Numbered from the stretch's first letter, positions 17,113 through 26,916 are shown. The stretch is 64,000 nt of DNA from an uncultured Tenacibaculum sp. (GCA_947496185.1 CANMCD010000015.1:1-64000); one strand, 5' to 3'. Notes: generated by a model not told the origin, from the sequence alone. Numbers and translations are program-made.

Positions 17113-18231
17113 CTATAATTTAAAAATTGTTTTATAGTTTGACGGGTATTTTCTTTCCCCATGAAAAATAGCAGCCATAGTATCACTAAATTTTTGCCCA
17201 TATTTTTTTAGAATTAAATTGCGTAGATTTTTTTTCTGATAAAATTGTTTAGAAATCCATAAGGCAGTTTTTAATTCTGGAAGTAACGTTTTTTCAAGTT
17301 TTTGTATATATAGTTTTTCAGCTTTTTCTTTGTCTAAATTACTTTGTATAATTGCTTTGGCGACCAATTTACCACTATAAATAGCATTAGAAATACCCTC
17401 TGCTGTGATAGGGTCTGCAAATCCAGCAGCATCTCCGATTAAAAATACACCATTTTTTACAAAACCATCTTTTCGTGGAGAAATCGGAATTTGAAATCCA
17501 TGTTTTGAAATTTTAATTATGTGGTTTATTCCTAAGTTCATCATATATTCTTCACAAAGCTTTTTTAAATTGATTTTTGATTTTTGGGTAGTGGTTACTC
17601 CAATGGACAAATGTTTTTTCTTAGGAAAACACCAAGCATACCCATAAGGAATTACGTCCATATCAAAACGAACGTTGTTTGAGAGAAGGTCAAAATTTTC
17701 TTTTGATACTTCAATTTCATATTCAAGGGCAGGAATTAATGTTCTTGTATCTTTATCCCACCCTGCCATTTTAGCTGTTTGCCCAATAGCACCATCAGCA
17801 GCAATTACAAAATTAGCAGTTAGCGATCCTTGTGAAGTTTCTAGGTGTATAAGACCATTTTTTTGTATTAATGAAGTTAGTTTATGATTCTCAAGTAAAT
17901 CAGCTCCAAATTCTTCGGATTTTTTTACGATAAGACGGTCAAACGAATCACGCATTATCATTGATATTGTTGGAGTATCTCTTTTTGTTTCAAAGTGCAG
18001 GTGTTTACCACAATATATATCAACATTAAAAAACTCTTTCTCAACAACATTTTTTATGTCAATGGGTAGATCTTTTCTTCCCCTATAGACAAATCCACCA
18101 CCACATGTTTTATATCTAGGTAAGGTTTCTTTTTCGATGATTACGGTCGATATACCATTTTGAGCCAAATAAAGAGCCGTAGCTGCTCCTGAAGGGCCAC
18201 TTCCAATGATTGCTACAGTATAGTGTTTCAT
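17113..18231 (-). CDS. Geranylgeranyl reductase family FAD-dependent oxidoreductase
   Basis: A 372-residue flavoprotein of the geranylgeranyl reductase/digeranylgeranylglycerophospholipid reductase type, which saturates isoprenoid double bonds in known members. The FAD-binding Rossmann motif GSGPSGAATAL is at residues 10-20, the family CGGGF motif follows at about 43, and the second FAD contact is GDAAGFADPITAEGI. The length fits. The substrate in Bacteroidota is not established; other FAD-dependent hydroxylase-like functions remain possible. It is 56 bases from the EEP gene on the same strand and may be the last gene of the mutL-rhomboid block. Confidence 0.82.
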   Translation of the reverse strand: MKHYTVAIIGSGPSGAATALYLAQNGISTVIIEKETLPRYKTCGGGFVYRGRKDLPIDIKNVVEKEFFNVDIYCGKHLHFETKRDTPTISMIMRDSFDRLIVKKSEEFGADLLENHKLTSLIQKNGLIHLETSQGSLTANFVIAADGAIGQTAKMAGWDKDTRTLIPALEYEIEVSKENFDLLSNNVRFDMDVIPYGYAWCFPKKKHLSIGVTTTQKSKINLKKLCEEYMMNLGINHIIKISKHGFQIPISPRKDGFVKNGVFLIGDAAGFADPITAEGISNAIYSGKLVAKAIIQSNLDKEKAEKLYIQKLEKTLLPELKTALWISKQFYQKKNLRNLILKKYGQKFSDTMAAIFHGERKYPSNYKTIFKL

Positions 18232-18287
18232 GAGTTCTCAGTTTGATTATTGTTAAAAGTACGCTTTTTTAACAAAATAAGTGGTAA

Positions 18288-19301
18288 TTACCAGTGCAAA
18301 CGGCTCATGATAGGGAAATGATCGGAAAGTTTAATCTCGTTATAGGTTTTAAATTGGTTGATAGTAGCTTTCTGATCCGTTAAAATAAAGTCAATACGGA
18401 GTGGATAGATATACCTAAATGTTTTTCCTAATCCTAAACCACAAGTAAGAAAAGCATCTTTTTTATTTTTAGAAAGTTTTTTGTAGACCCATGAATAGGC
18501 CGTATTATTAAAATCTCCACAAATAATCTGTTTTCCTTTCCAGCTATATTCATGTTGTAAAAGACGTTCTGTTTGATAGGTTTGTTTTTCGAAACCTTTG
18601 GAGAGTCTTTTTAGTAAACGTTCTGAGTTTTTTTCTCCAAAGTTTTCTTTATTAGGATTAATTTTTAAAGATTCAAGATGAACATTGTATATCCTTATGG
18701 TGTCATTATTTTTTAGAACATCAATAAATATACTGTTATTGGAGCTAAGTTCAAAATCTAAGGAACCGCTATTTATAATGGGAAATTTAGAATAGATAGC
18801 AAGTCCAAATTTATTGGATTCAGTACTTGTTTTTATATACTTATGCGGTAGCTTAATGTCTAATAGATCAGAGTTATAAAATTCTTGAAGGCAGATAATA
18901 TCAGGTGATTCATTATTGATGAATTCGTATATTTTCTGCTCGGTTGTTACATCTTCAATCCACTTGTAAAGGTTAAACATTCTTACATTATAACTCATTA
19001 CCTTGAGGTCTTTTGAGAGAATAATGTCTTTTTTAGTTAATTTAAATAACGGAGGCGATACAAACCATCCTATTAATAAGACAAAAGAGGATACGAATAG
19101 GTTTTTATGAAATTTAATAAGCCAATAGATAACAAAGACAAGATTGAAAGCTATTAGAAAGGGGACAAAAAGCCCCAGTATGGTTAATGAAGGAAATGTT
19201 TTTGGAGATATATAGGGGAGTAAATAAGATAATAACAATATCGTGGCTCCAACAGAGTTGATTATAAATAAAACGGTATTTAAAATCGATTTTTTCTTCA
19301 T
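18288..19301 (-). CDS. Membrane-anchored endonuclease/exonuclease/phosphatase family protein
   Basis: A 337-residue protein with three N-terminal membrane helices (about 10-30, 42-62, 68-86) and an EEP metal-dependent phosphohydrolase domain (about 98-337). The fold motifs are present in order: MSYNVRMFN, CLQEFYN, YNVHLES, ICGDFNN, RIDFILT and LSDHFPI. The domain probably faces the outside, but topology is not certain, and the phosphodiester substrate is unknown. Its start directly follows the stop of the rhomboid gene (no gap), so the two are translationally linked. This order next to rhomboids and mutL recurs in Flavobacteriia as far as I recall. Confidence 0.85.
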   Translation of the reverse strand: MKKKSILNTVLFIINSVGATILLLSYLLPYISPKTFPSLTILGLFVPFLIAFNLVFVIYWLIKFHKNLFVSSFVLLIGWFVSPPLFKLTKKDIILSKDLKVMSYNVRMFNLYKWIEDVTTEQKIYEFINNESPDIICLQEFYNSDLLDIKLPHKYIKTSTESNKFGLAIYSKFPIINSGSLDFELSSNNSIFIDVLKNNDTIRIYNVHLESLKINPNKENFGEKNSERLLKRLSKGFEKQTYQTERLLQHEYSWKGKQIICGDFNNTAYSWVYKKLSKNKKDAFLTCGLGLGKTFRYIYPLRIDFILTDQKATINQFKTYNEIKLSDHFPIMSRLHW

Positions 19302-20165
19302 TTATTTCTTCCCTTGCTTAAACAAAAACTCTTTTTCCTCTTTGGATAGTGTTTCATAACCAGATTTACTGATTTTATCTAGAATTAGATCAATTTCTTG
19401 TTGGGTTGGTGATTTGTATTTTTTACTACTGTAACTTTTTGTTGTGTTCTCGGACTTATATACTGTTTTTAAGGGAGATTTTTTCTTAAATAACTCTTTT
19501 AAAGGATTGTTAAAAGTTATTTCTTTATTGCTGGTATAGTTTACATAGAGATAACCAAAAATTGCTCCGCCTAAGTGGGCTAGATGTCCGCCTGCATTTC
19601 CAGCAGGAATTTGAATTATATCAAGAGATACCCATATACATGCGAGTATCCAAAGTTTTACATAACCAATTAAAGGAAACTTTATTTCATAATTTGGTAT
19701 ATACGTAGCTACTCCTACAAAAATAGCAGAAATACCCGCCGAGGCTCCTAATAACACACTTTCGTGAGCCACTTTTTGAAATACAGGAAAGAAGTTGTAA
19801 CTTAAAATAAAGATAAGGCCTCCTACAAACGTACCGTAGAAATAAAAGTTAAGAAGCTGTTTGTCGGTAAAATATTGTTTAAATAAGTTGCCGATATAAT
19901 AAAGTGCGATTAGGTTAAAAAGAATATGCAAGAAACTAGTATGTAAAAAGCCATAGGAAAACAGCGTCCAAGGTTTATACCAGAAATCATCAAAAGCAGC
20001 TGGTAGGGCAAACCATTTTACTAAAAAGTTAGCATTTAGTTGAAAAAGATAACCAAATGTATTAATAACAAAAACAGCTAAGAATACGGCTAAATTTATA
20101 TAGATGAGTTTTTCAACTATATCTGCGTGTTTAAATTTATATTTTAGGGTATCTAGGATATTCAT
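19302..20165 (-). CDS. Rhomboid family intramembrane serine protease
   Basis: A 287-residue polytopic membrane protease. The catalytic serine is S142 in LGASAGI and the histidine is H197 in HLAHLGGA; six or more membrane helices are predicted between residues 20 and 215. A soluble tail of about 75 residues ends in a short helical segment with SYSSKKYKSPTQQEIDLI, found in related flavobacterial rhomboids. The substrate is unknown. It sits 20 bases downstream of a second rhomboid and abuts the EEP gene, so the block behaves as an operon. Confidence 0.9.
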   Translation of the reverse strand: MNILDTLKYKFKHADIVEKLIYINLAVFLAVFVINTFGYLFQLNANFLVKWFALPAAFDDFWYKPWTLFSYGFLHTSFLHILFNLIALYYIGNLFKQYFTDKQLLNFYFYGTFVGGLIFILSYNFFPVFQKVAHESVLLGASAGISAIFVGVATYIPNYEIKFPLIGYVKLWILACIWVSLDIIQIPAGNAGGHLAHLGGAIFGYLYVNYTSNKEITFNNPLKELFKKKSPLKTVYKSENTTKSYSSKKYKSPTQQEIDLILDKISKSGYETLSKEEKEFLFKQGKK

Positions 20166-20185
20166 TTTAGTTGATAATAAAAGCT

Positions 20186-20923
20186 TTAATATACTCTAAA
20201 TTGATTTTTTTTCCAATACCAAGCAATTAAAAATCCGATCGCAGCTCCACCGATATGGGCAAAGTGTGCGATATTTCCTATAGAATACTTTGTGAGGCCA
20301 AAAAATAAATCTGATAAAATAATAAATGGGACAAAGTATTTAGCACTAATAGGTACAGGGAAAAACAGTAAAGCTAACTTTACATTAGGAAATGTCAATG
20401 CAAAGGCAACTAAGATACCATATATGGCTCCTGAAGCTCCTACAGCTGGTGTGTGGTACAAACTAAAAAAGTCTGTCAAATCATTTTTATCTAGTGTTAT
20501 TAGATGTGCAAATTCACCATAGCTCCCTGTATCAAGGAAGTTTTGTATGTTTTCAACGCTAACTCCCATTCCGATAAGTTGTTCAAGTACACTATTGAAC
20601 TGATAATAATTTATTAAAGAGTAAATAAGTCCTGCACCAATACCTGAAGAAAAATAAAAAAATAAAAATTTATTCTTTCCCCACATCTGTTCTAGAGGTG
20701 TACCAAAAGCCCATAAACCATACATGTTAAAAATTAAGTGCATTGATCCTCCATGCATAAAGAGGTGGCTAAGGAATTGCCAAAAACCAAAGTGCTCATT
20801 TTTTGGTAAGTGTAGTGCAAAAAGGTTTGTTAAGTCCATATTTAAAAGTAATGGAGCAACAAACATAATTATGTTGATAATTATTAAATGTTTAATAGCA
20901 TCAGTTAGCTTAGACATTTGCAT
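20186..20923 (-). CDS. Rhomboid family intramembrane serine protease
   Basis: A 245-residue rhomboid with catalytic S164 in VGASGAI and H223 in HFAHIGGA, plus the HxxxN-type region MHGGSMHLIFNMYGLW of the second helix. It lacks the soluble tail of its neighbour. An insertion of about 40 residues after the third helix (about 105-155) is predicted to be a loop. It lies between mutL and the other rhomboid with short gaps, consistent with co-transcription. Confidence 0.9.
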   Translation of the reverse strand: MQMSKLTDAIKHLIIINIIMFVAPLLLNMDLTNLFALHLPKNEHFGFWQFLSHLFMHGGSMHLIFNMYGLWAFGTPLEQMWGKNKFLFFYFSSGIGAGLIYSLINYYQFNSVLEQLIGMGVSVENIQNFLDTGSYGEFAHLITLDKNDLTDFFSLYHTPAVGASGAIYGILVAFALTFPNVKLALLFFPVPISAKYFVPFIILSDLFFGLTKYSIGNIAHFAHIGGAAIGFLIAWYWKKNQFRVY

Positions 20924-20993
20924 GATATTTTTGATCTAGATTGATCGTTCAACCTAGGTAAAATTAAATAATATTTTCTGTTGGGAATGAGAA

Positions 20994-22871
20994 TCATTTG
21001 TTAAATATTGTATCAATCTCATTTAGTGTTAATGTTTTAAAAGTAGGTCTTCCAAAGGGAGAAATACTAGGATCCTTACAAGAAAATAAATCGTCTACTA
21101 ATCCTTCTTGTTCTTTAACCGACAAAACTGTTCCTGTTTTGATAGCCAATGACTTGGCAAATGATTTGGCTAGGGTATCAAAGTGACTAAATCCGACATT
21201 TGGTACTTCTACTTTCATATCGTCTAACAATTGTTCTAAGATAAGCGAAATTTGACTTTCAGTAATTGAAGTAGGTATGCCTCCAATAGTTATGGTTTCT
21301 TTACTAAATTCATTAAATACAAAACCAGTACTTTCTAAATCAGATTTTAAGTCCCTAAGCATATCAATATCTGTTGCAGGTAACGAAATTGTAACAGGAA
21401 ATAAGAGTTGTTGACTACTAGATTCTTTTACCGTTATATTTTCTAGAAAATCCTCATAAAGTACACGTTGATGTGCTAAGGATTGATGAATTAATACAAC
21501 TCCAGATTTTATCGAACTCAACAAGTATTTTTTTTGAATTTGAAATGTCTTCCCCGTTTCTGTTTCCTGATGGGAAACAAAGAGTTCCTCTTGTTTTGTT
21601 GTTTCTAAAGGTTCGATACTTGTATATAAGGCCTCCCAATCCTCATCATTTTTTTTAAAATTAGCATGGTATTGGTTATTAGTAAAATTCTTGGAGCTTG
21701 AAGCAGCACTAGTAGTACTTGACTTAGATGAAATAGGTGTACTTTCTGTTTCTGTTTTAAAAGGATTAAAGTCAGGATTAACAGAAATAGGCGGTATTGA
21801 TATTGTCGTAGATTCTTTTTTAGTATACTCGTAGGGTGTATCTAAATTCGCATCTCTATCAAAGTCTAATACAGGAGCAACATTATATTGTCCTAACCCG
21901 TGTTTAACAGTAGCCCTTAGAATCGCGTATAAGGCTTTTTCGTTATCAAATTTAATCTCAGTTTTTGTAGGGTGAATATTGATGTCTATACTATCTGGAG
22001 GAACTTGTAAGTACAAAAAATAAGAAGGGTAGGCATTTGCTTCTAAAAGCCCTTCAAAAGCATTAATTACTGCATGGTTTAAATACGAACTTTTAATAAA
22101 ACGATCATTTACAAAAAAGAATTGTTCTCCTCGCTTTTTTTTTGCAAAAGATGGTTTTGCTACAAAACCTTGAATAGAGATAATATCTGTTTGTTCATCA
22201 ATCGGAACAAGTTTTTCGTTCATCTTGTTACCAAAAACAGCCACAACTCGTTTTCGTAGGTTACTTTTTTTAAGGTTGTATATTTCGTTGTTGTTATGAT
22301 GTAATAAAAAACTAATATCTGGATGTGCAAGGGCTACTCGTTGAAATTCATCGACAATATGACGTGTTTCAATAGTATCAGACTTTAAAAAATTTCGTCG
22401 TGCAGGAATATTATAAAATAAATTTTTAACGGCAACACTTGTTCCTTTTGCAGTCGATATAGCTTCTTGTGAATTAACTTTACTCCCTTGTATTTTTATA
22501 TGAGTGCCAAGTTCATCGTCTGCCAGCTTAGTCTTTAACTCAACATGTGCAATAGCAGCAATAGAAGCCATTGCTTCTCCTCTAAAACCTTTGGTGTTTA
22601 TATTGAATAAGTCTTGTGCATTTTTAATTTTGGAAGTAGCATGACGTTCAAAACAAAGTCTAGCATCCGTAGCAGACATCCCTTTACCATCGTCAATTAC
22701 TTGAATTAGGGTCTTTCCTGCATCTTTTAAAAGTAATTTTATTGAAGCTGCTCCTGCATCAATTGCATTTTCCAAAAGCTCCTTGACTACAGAGGCAGGG
22801 CGTTGTACCACTTCGCCTGCGGCGATTTGATTAGCCACATGATCGGGTAATAGTTGTATTATATCAGACAT
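20994..22871 (-). CDS. mutL: DNA mismatch repair protein MutL
   Basis: A 625-residue mismatch repair ATPase. The GHKL motifs are clear: ENAIDAGA, DDGKGM and GFRGEA in the first 100 residues, followed by the transducer domain (about 210-330), a Ser/Thr-rich linker and a C-terminal dimerisation domain. The usual DQHA(x)2E(x)4E endonuclease motif is not recognisable: the equivalent segment is HQSLAHQRVLYE at 462-473. The distal CPHGRP motif reads SPFGRP at 604-609. The protein may therefore lack nicking activity, unlike most MutL from bacteria without MutH; this is inference. Its ATG overlaps the stop of the upstream small membrane protein gene by one base. Confidence 0.93.
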   Translation of the reverse strand: MSDIIQLLPDHVANQIAAGEVVQRPASVVKELLENAIDAGAASIKLLLKDAGKTLIQVIDDGKGMSATDARLCFERHATSKIKNAQDLFNINTKGFRGEAMASIAAIAHVELKTKLADDELGTHIKIQGSKVNSQEAISTAKGTSVAVKNLFYNIPARRNFLKSDTIETRHIVDEFQRVALAHPDISFLLHHNNNEIYNLKKSNLRKRVVAVFGNKMNEKLVPIDEQTDIISIQGFVAKPSFAKKKRGEQFFFVNDRFIKSSYLNHAVINAFEGLLEANAYPSYFLYLQVPPDSIDINIHPTKTEIKFDNEKALYAILRATVKHGLGQYNVAPVLDFDRDANLDTPYEYTKKESTTISIPPISVNPDFNPFKTETESTPISSKSSTTSAASSSKNFTNNQYHANFKKNDEDWEALYTSIEPLETTKQEELFVSHQETETGKTFQIQKKYLLSSIKSGVVLIHQSLAHQRVLYEDFLENITVKESSSQQLLFPVTISLPATDIDMLRDLKSDLESTGFVFNEFSKETITIGGIPTSITESQISLILEQLLDDMKVEVPNVGFSHFDTLAKSFAKSLAIKTGTVLSVKEQEGLVDDLFSCKDPSISPFGRPTFKTLTLNEIDTIFNK

Positions 22872-23155
22872 TAACTGTTTCTAGGTAAAAAAATTGATAG
22901 ATCAAATTCTATTAAATACAAGAAAATTAGCACTAGAATCATGATAATGATTACTATGGTTTTGTTAATTCCACCGTACTCTGAAGTTTTGAATTCATTA
23001 AATGCGGTGCTGAATTTCTGTTTTAAGTTTTTCTTTTTACCTACAGTAGTTCGGAATTGATCAAATTTATGCGTAAACTCATAAGGATTACCCTCGCCCT
23101 TATAATATCGAGGTTTGTAATCAAATTTTTTGTTTTCTCGTTTTATAAATCCCAT
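22871..23155 (-). CDS. Small membrane protein upstream of mutL
   Basis: A 94-residue protein with a basic, aromatic-rich N-terminal half and one membrane helix (about 66-84) near the C-terminus. I recall homologs beside mutL and ribH in Flavobacteriaceae, sometimes labelled riboflavin synthase beta subunit by neighbourhood; nothing in this sequence supports that activity. It couples to mutL by a one-base overlap. Function unknown. Confidence 0.7.
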   Translation of the reverse strand: MGFIKRENKKFDYKPRYYKGEGNPYEFTHKFDQFRTTVGKKKNLKQKFSTAFNEFKTSEYGGINKTIVIIIMILVLIFLYLIEFDLSIFLPRNS

Positions 23156-23343
23156 AAAAAACTTTTTACTTGGCGGTAGGTTATAGTAAAAGTTTTACCA
23201 ATAAACTAGTGATTGATCAAATTTACTGAATTCGGTAGAAGTGATCAAAAATTGTTAATAAAAAGGTGTTTTAGAGTATAAAAACCACTTTTAACGGTTG
23301 TTTTTATACAATACCTCAAAATTAAGACAAGCTTAGTTACTAG

Positions 23344-23850
23344 TTAAAATCCTACAGTATTAGATTGGACGTTTTTATTTTTGATAGCTGCCATTTTTAT
23401 GGCAACAATTGCACATTCAATTCCTTTATTACCTAATTTACCACCTGATCTGTCTAATGACTGTTGTTTGGTATTGTCTGTTAATACACAAAATATAACA
23501 GGAACGTCATAGTTGAGGTTTAGCTCAGTAATTCCTTGAGTAACACCATTACAAACAAAGTCAAAATGCTTGGTTTCCCCTTGAATTACATTGCCAATCG
23601 CTATGATTGCATCTAGTTTTTCTGTTTCAATCATTTTTTTACATCCGTAGACCAATTCAAAGCTACCTGGTACGTGCCAAGTAATTATGTTATCTTGAAT
23701 TGCTCCATTCTCTAGTAATGCTTCGATTGCACCTTTATGTAGGTTATCAGTGATTTCTGAATTCCATTCAGAAACAACAATCCCAAATCGAAAAGACTTC
23801 GCATTTGGGACTGATGGTTTATTGTAATTAGATAAATTCGTTGTAGCCAT
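23344..23850 (-). CDS. ribH: 6,7-dimethyl-8-ribityllumazine synthase
   Basis: A 168-residue enzyme that condenses 5-amino-6-ribitylaminouracil with dihydroxybutanone phosphate to form the riboflavin precursor. Family motifs: FGIVVSEWNSEIT, WHVPGSFELVYG, GNVIQGETKHFDFVCNGV with catalytic H95, and PVIFCVLTDNT. The length is normal. No other rib gene is adjacent. It lies 25 bases downstream of the TPR protein gene on the same strand, an arrangement I recall from flavobacterial genomes. Confidence 0.95.
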   Translation of the reverse strand: MATTNLSNYNKPSVPNAKSFRFGIVVSEWNSEITDNLHKGAIEALLENGAIQDNIITWHVPGSFELVYGCKKMIETEKLDAIIAIGNVIQGETKHFDFVCNGVTQGITELNLNYDVPVIFCVLTDNTKQQSLDRSGGKLGNKGIECAIVAIKMAAIKNKNVQSNTVGF

Positions 23851-23875
23851 TTACACAGTTTTCAATATCCTAAAA

Positions 23876-24658
23876 TTATTGCGCATATTTTGCACTAGCC
23901 AAGTATTTTTCAATATCTCTACCTTGATCTGTATCAGGATATTTTTCTTTAATAGTCGTAAATAAAGATGTCGCTTTACTATACTTTTTTAGCGTTAATG
24001 CTATTTGTCCTGCTTTTAGTAGGAATAAAGGTGTTGTAAAGTCATTGCTTTTCTTTAAGGCTGCCTTTTCGTAATATTCTAAAGCTTCTTCCGGTTGGTT
24101 GATATCAGCAAAAGCATCACCAATTGCACCTAAAGCTGTAGGGCCTAAAAGTTCATCATCCGAAGAAAAATCACTTAAATAGTTAATAGCTTCTTCGTAT
24201 TTTTTCATTTTTAAATAAGAAATACCAGCATAATAGTTAGCAATATTACCTGCTTTTGTACCGCCAAATGATTCAGCGATATCAATAAAACCATATTTTC
24301 CTTCACCACCTGTTAAACCAAGATTGTAAAGTGAATCTGCTGATTTCCCTGCTGCCTTCTCAGCTTGATTGAAAAACTCTCTAGGGTACGACAATTCGTT
24401 AGAAGCTTCTCTTTCTGTTGGTTCTGATATAAATTTATTGTATGCTAAGTATACTAAAATTAAGGCAGCTACGGCAACTAGACCATAAAATAATGGCTTG
24501 CTATTTTTTTCAATCCACTCTTCCGATTTGTTAGCCGCTTCGTCTAGGTTGTTAAATACTTCAGCAGTAGTACTTTGTGTCTCGTCAAAGTTGTCTTCAA
24601 CGGTTTCTACTACTTTTTCTTTCTTTGGTTTATATCCTCGTTTCTTGTATGTAGCCAT
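23876..24658 (-). CDS. Membrane-anchored tetratricopeptide repeat protein
   Basis: A 260-residue protein with a charged cytoplasmic N-terminus (MATYKKRGYKPKKEK), one membrane helix (about 58-76) and TPR-like helical pairs to the C-terminus, for example IANYYAGISYLKMKKYEEA and AIGDAFADINQPEEALEYY. The architecture resembles YfgM-type ancillary proteins of the Sec/BAM periplasmic network, though direct equivalence is not shown. It is upstream of ribH on the same strand and divergent from recF. Confidence 0.8.
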   Translation of the reverse strand: MATYKKRGYKPKKEKVVETVEDNFDETQSTTAEVFNNLDEAANKSEEWIEKNSKPLFYGLVAVAALILVYLAYNKFISEPTEREASNELSYPREFFNQAEKAAGKSADSLYNLGLTGGEGKYGFIDIAESFGGTKAGNIANYYAGISYLKMKKYEEAINYLSDFSSDDELLGPTALGAIGDAFADINQPEEALEYYEKAALKKSNDFTTPLFLLKAGQIALTLKKYSKATSLFTTIKEKYPDTDQGRDIEKYLASAKYAQ

Positions 24659-24772
24659 AATCGCTTAAAAATTAGTGCGAGCAAAAATAACTTTTTTTAA
24701 TGAATATTAAAAACCGTTTTTTCGTAAAATTTCAATAATTTGCACTATATTTTATCATATACTTTTTTTTAG

Positions 24773-25852
24773 ATGTATTTGCAGAAAATTTCATTGGTAA
24801 ATTTTAAAAATATTGACACCCAGACATTTGAATTTCATGAGAAAATCAATTGTTTTGTAGGAAATAATGGTGTAGGGAAGACAAATGTGTTGGATGCTAT
24901 TTATTATTTGTCCTTCGCTAAGAGTTATTTTAATTCCATAGCAGGTCAAAATATCAAACATGGACAAGATTTTTTTATGATTGAAGGAAACTACATGTTG
25001 GAAGAAAGACTAGAGAAAATTGTTTGCTCTTTAAAAAAAGGACAGAAAAAAATGCTCAAAAGAAACGGTAAAGTGTATGATAAGTTTTCAGATCACATAG
25101 GGCAATTACCTTTGGTGATTATTTCACCAGCCGATAGAGATATTATTGTTGAAGGTAGTGATACTAGGAGAAAGTTTATTGACGGAGTTATATCACAACA
25201 AGATAAAAAATATCTTAAAAGTTTGCTTTCTTATAATAAGGTATTAGGGCAACGTAATGCTTTGTTGAAGTTTTTTGCGGCAAATAGAACTTTTGATGCA
25301 CTGAATTTAAAGGTGTACGATGAACAGTTAATTCAGTATGGGGCAGAGATTTTTGAAAAAAGAAACGAATTTTTAAAAAAATTTGTTCCTATTTTTGATA
25401 AAAAATATAAAGTAATATCAAAGGGTAATGAGCAAGTAAATTTGCGTTATAAAAGTCAGCTACATGATACTTCATTTGAAGAATTATTAGAAAAGAGTTT
25501 AGAAAAAGATCGGATGATGCAATATTCCACTGCGGGTATACATAAAGATGATTTAAGTTTTGAAATTGCAGGGTACCCTATAAAAAAATTTGGTTCTCAA
25601 GGACAACAAAAATCATATTTAATTGCATTGAAATTGGCACAATTTGAGTTTATTAAATTGCAAGCAAACCTTACTCCTATATTGTTGTTAGATGATATTT
25701 TTGATAAATTGGATGAAAATAGAGTGTCTGAAATCGTTAGTTTAGTTAATAACGATGAATTTGGTCAAATTTTTATCACAGATACTCATGAGGAACGGAC
25801 AGAAGACGTAGTGAAACAAAGTAATAAAGGATACCAAATATTTAAGCTGTAA
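24773..25852 (+). CDS. recF: DNA replication and repair protein RecF
   Basis: A 359-residue SMC-like ATPase that helps load RecA at gaps. Walker A is GNNGVGKTN (30-38), the signature segment is [18 protein letters not shown] and Walker B is [12 protein letters not shown]. Length and motif order are those of RecF. It is followed six bases later by a DUF721 gene, a common recF neighbour, and is divergent from the TPR gene. Confidence 0.95.
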   Translation: MYLQKISLVNFKNIDTQTFEFHEKINCFVGNNGVGKTNVLDAIYYLSFAKSYFNSIAGQNIKHGQDFFMIEGNYMLEERLEKIVCSLKKGQKKMLKRNGKVYDKFSDHIGQLPLVIISPADRDIIVEGSDTRRKFIDGVISQQDKKYLKSLLSYNKVLGQRNALLKFFAANRTFDALNLKVYDEQLIQYGAEIFEKRNEFLKKFVPIFDKKYKVISKGNEQVNLRYKSQLHDTSFEELLEKSLEKDRMMQYSTAGIHKDDLSFEIAGYPIKKFGSQGQQKSYLIALKLAQFEFIKLQANLTPILLLDDIFDKLDENRVSEIVSLVNNDEFGQIFITDTHEERTEDVVKQSNKGYQIFKL

Positions 25853-25858
25853 ACAAAA

Positions 25859-26155
25859 ATGACAAAGAGAGAAAATGAAAGTTTTTCGATAAAAGACCTA
25901 ATGAATAGTTTTATTGAAGGAGGTAAACTAAATAAAGGTTTTGAGAAAATTCGTATTGAAGAAGCCTGGGGCAAATTAATGGGAGGTGGAGTTGTTTCTT
26001 ACACCGAAGAGGTAAAACTTCATAAGCAAACCTTATTCATTAAGTTGAGCTCTTCTGTTTTACGTGAAGAATTAAGTTATGGCAAAGAGAAAATCATTCA
26101 AATGATTAATGAAGAAATGGGAAAAGAAGTAGTCAAAAAAATAATGTTTGTTTAG
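25859..26155 (+). CDS. DUF721 (DciA-like) protein
   Basis: A 98-residue DUF721 protein: a KH-like fold with EEAWGKLMGGGV, the YTEEVKLHKQTLFIKL strands and LREELSYGKEKIIQMIN. The family includes DciA, the ancestral loader of the replicative helicase, which fits its place next to recF. It is shorter than DciA proteins with long extensions, so this is the core domain only. Co-transcription with recF is likely (six-base gap). Confidence 0.85.
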   Translation: MTKRENESFSIKDLMNSFIEGGKLNKGFEKIRIEEAWGKLMGGGVVSYTEEVKLHKQTLFIKLSSSVLREELSYGKEKIIQMINEEMGKEVVKKIMFV

Positions 26156-26185
26156 TTTTTAATAAAGGCTAAGGTTAAAATATTA

Positions 26186-26224
26186 AAAAACCCTTTTAGG
26201 TATACACTTCCTAAAAGGGTTTTT
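26186..26224 (+). terminator. Terminator of recF-DUF721 unit
   Basis: A perfect 15-bp stem with a nine-base loop and T run, 31 bases past the DUF721 stop. Confidence 0.9.
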
Positions 26225-26351
26225 ATTTTCCCCTTAAATTATCCGCTCAAATGTAATGAGTGATGCAACAAAGATATATAGATGTCCTATCTGTGTTAAA
26301 AGGGATATCCGCATAATATGATGTGTTTTTCTGTTATAAGTGAAAAACAAA

Positions 26352-26382
26352 AAACTCGAAATCATTTTTTGATTTCGAGTTT
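26352..26382 (-). terminator. Terminator of ndk
   Basis: A perfect 12-bp stem with a seven-base T-rich loop, about 34 bases past the ndk stop, followed on the minus strand by a U-rich tract. Confidence 0.85.
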
Positions 26383-26415
26383 CTTTATTTTTAATTAAGG
26401 TTTATTTTGAAGTTG

Positions 26416-26835
26416 TTAAAAAACTTCTCTTCCAGAAAAGTGGAAGTTACCTTCTATTTCTGCATTTTCGTCTGAGTCAGAACCGTGAACTGCATTTTCT
26501 CCTACAGAAGTAGCAAACAGTTTACGAATAGTTCCTTCAGCAGCTTCAGCTGGATTTGTAGCACCTATTAATGTTCTGAAGTCTTCAACAGCATTATCTT
26601 TTTCTAAGATAGCAGCTACTATTGGTCCTCTAGTCATGAACTCTACTAACTCTCCAAAAAATGGGCGTTCTTTATGAACAGCATAAAAAGTTTCTGCATC
26701 ATTTTTTGTCATGTGCGTTTTTTTCAATGCTACAATTTTGAAACCAGCAGTATTGATTTTTTCTAAGATTGCACCAATATGCCCGTTTTCTACAGCGTCA
26801 GGCTTAATCATGGTAAATGTTCTGTTTGTTGCCAT
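26416..26835 (-). CDS. ndk: Nucleoside diphosphate kinase
   Basis: A 139-residue enzyme that moves the gamma-phosphate between nucleoside triphosphates and diphosphates through phosphohistidine H117 in [12 protein letters not shown]. The N-terminal [12 protein letters not shown] motif and the kpn-loop region are intact, and the length is normal. It is a single-gene unit with its own terminator, divergent from the DHH phosphoesterase gene. Confidence 0.96.
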   Translation of the reverse strand: MATNRTFTMIKPDAVENGHIGAILEKINTAGFKIVALKKTHMTKNDAETFYAVHKERPFFGELVEFMTRGPIVAAILEKDNAVEDFRTLIGATNPAEAAEGTIRKLFATSVGENAVHGSDSDENAEIEGNFHFSGREVF

Positions 26836-26916
26836 TGTTTATATCTAGTTTAAATCGGCGCAAAAATACATCTTTTAATGTTATTAACAAGTAATACTGA
26901 TTTATTAATAATACAT

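Noticed and set aside
22871-23155. Riboflavin synthase beta subunit for the small gene near ribH
   Set aside because: The protein is a 94-residue single-helix membrane protein without any lumazine or riboflavin synthase motif; the name comes from neighbourhood.
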